In this document: piece after piece, positions 63,500 to 64,000 of the stretch
Layout of the letters: each line of letters opens with the position of its first letter
How positions within the stretch are numbered: position 1 is the first letter of the stretch
Assembly (NCBI GenBank): GCA_028023455.1
Contig: JAQFVV010000205.1
Span: 248,001 to 312,000, forward strand
Direction of reading: 5' to 3'
Source: Epiperipatus broadwayi
Lineage: Eukaryota > Onychophora > Udeonychophora > Euonychophora > Peripatidae
Length of the DNA: 64,000 bases
Position numbers and translations under genes: made by a program
The notes under the pieces: generated by a model
What the model was told of the DNA's origin: nothing
Database searches by the model: none
What the model saw: the letters and a program-made list of their open reading frames with translations, nothing else

Positions 63500-64000
63500 A
63501 TTATATGTCTCAAATAATATGAAATGTGTGGCAAAACTTTAAAAGAAAAAACAAAGAAGAAGCTGAATGTTTAAAGTGCAGTAAAATTTTGAAAACTATC
63601 GGTGGATCGACTTCTGAAATGAGGTTCATGTAAGCAAGATTCATACCAGTGACTTTCAAGATTATGCTTTTTCTAGTAATAAACAAGCAATTTTAGTGGG
63701 GTTTTTGCTTAAAATGTCAGTTATTTCTGCTATTAATAAAATGGCTTGTAAAGATGGATTTAGTTTTAATCAAATCGCAACTTGTGAATTTCTTCTGCTC
63801 AAGATGAAATTCCAGATGTAGAATCTATAGATAAAGAAGGCGATTCAATGCTTCTAAGATACATCAAAGAGGTTTCAACAAAAGCTAAATTCAAATGCAT
63901 TATCGCTCATGGCTTTTCTTTAACTAATGAAATGAAGATTTTTGTGGTTACTGGGGAGTGATCTCAGCATCTAGAAAAACTATATTGAAGTTTAAGAACT
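63500..64000 (+). pseudogene. hAT-type transposase relic with BED zinc finger, cut by window edge
   Basis: One frame reads 'NVWQNFKRKNKEEAECLKC' and then 'SKILKTIGGSTSEMRF', with the C..C pair and the 'GG.TS' turn typical of BED fingers. The expected His ligands are missing because a stop follows. About 100 bp on, another frame gives 'AINKMACKDGFSFNQIATCE', like the 'DG.SF..IA.SEF' block just downstream of the finger in hAT transposases. Frameshifts separate the pieces. The catalytic domain would lie beyond 64000. Confidence 0.65.

Overview
This is a strongly AT-rich window of eukaryotic, almost certainly animal, nuclear DNA. The evidence is decayed RTE-type LINEs, tRNA-derived SINEs, a solo LTR, a hAT transposase relic with a BED finger, long ATT and GATA/TATC microsatellites, and one plausible spliced 5' exon. 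There are no operons, no bacterial-type genes and no intact large ORF. An invertebrate, perhaps a mollusc, would fit, but the species cannot be fixed from the sequence alone.

Layout. 1-6180 is very AT-rich and nearly featureless. 6.2-9.8 kb has the first ribozyme-bearing repeat, a SINE and small foldbacks. 10-12.1 kb is the only CpG-containing, higher-GC part and holds a candidate first coding exon on the minus strand (11211-11326, ending in a GTAAGT donor). 12.1-19.2 kb is minisatellites and GATA-like arrays. 19.8-31.9 kb is nested transposon debris: two RTE relics, one of them split by a pure ATT array, plus foldbacks, SINEs and a partial LTR. 32-48.8 kb is dense in two interspersed repeat families and includes a solo LTR with a perfect 5-bp target duplication. 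50-51.3 kb is a 1.2-kb GATA array. 53-64 kb has more LINE relics, a long palindrome next to a tandem duplication, a minisatellite, and a hAT relic running off the right edge.

The most interesting signal is small self-cleaving RNA structure inside the repeats. One family (at least 11 positions, both strands) carries what reads as a type I hammerhead ribozyme with a very short helix III. The copy at 53267-53321 (minus) has every conserved core position and all three helices. A second, foldback-type family carries a related but weaker hammerhead-like motif in each arm, facing away from the centre. Hammerheads of this short-helix-III kind are known from Penelope-like elements, schistosome SINEs, salamander and cave-cricket satellites and metazoan retrozymes, so these families may be non-autonomous retroelements of that sort. 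No host genes can be said to work together here; the window is a repeat landscape with at most the 5' end of one gene.
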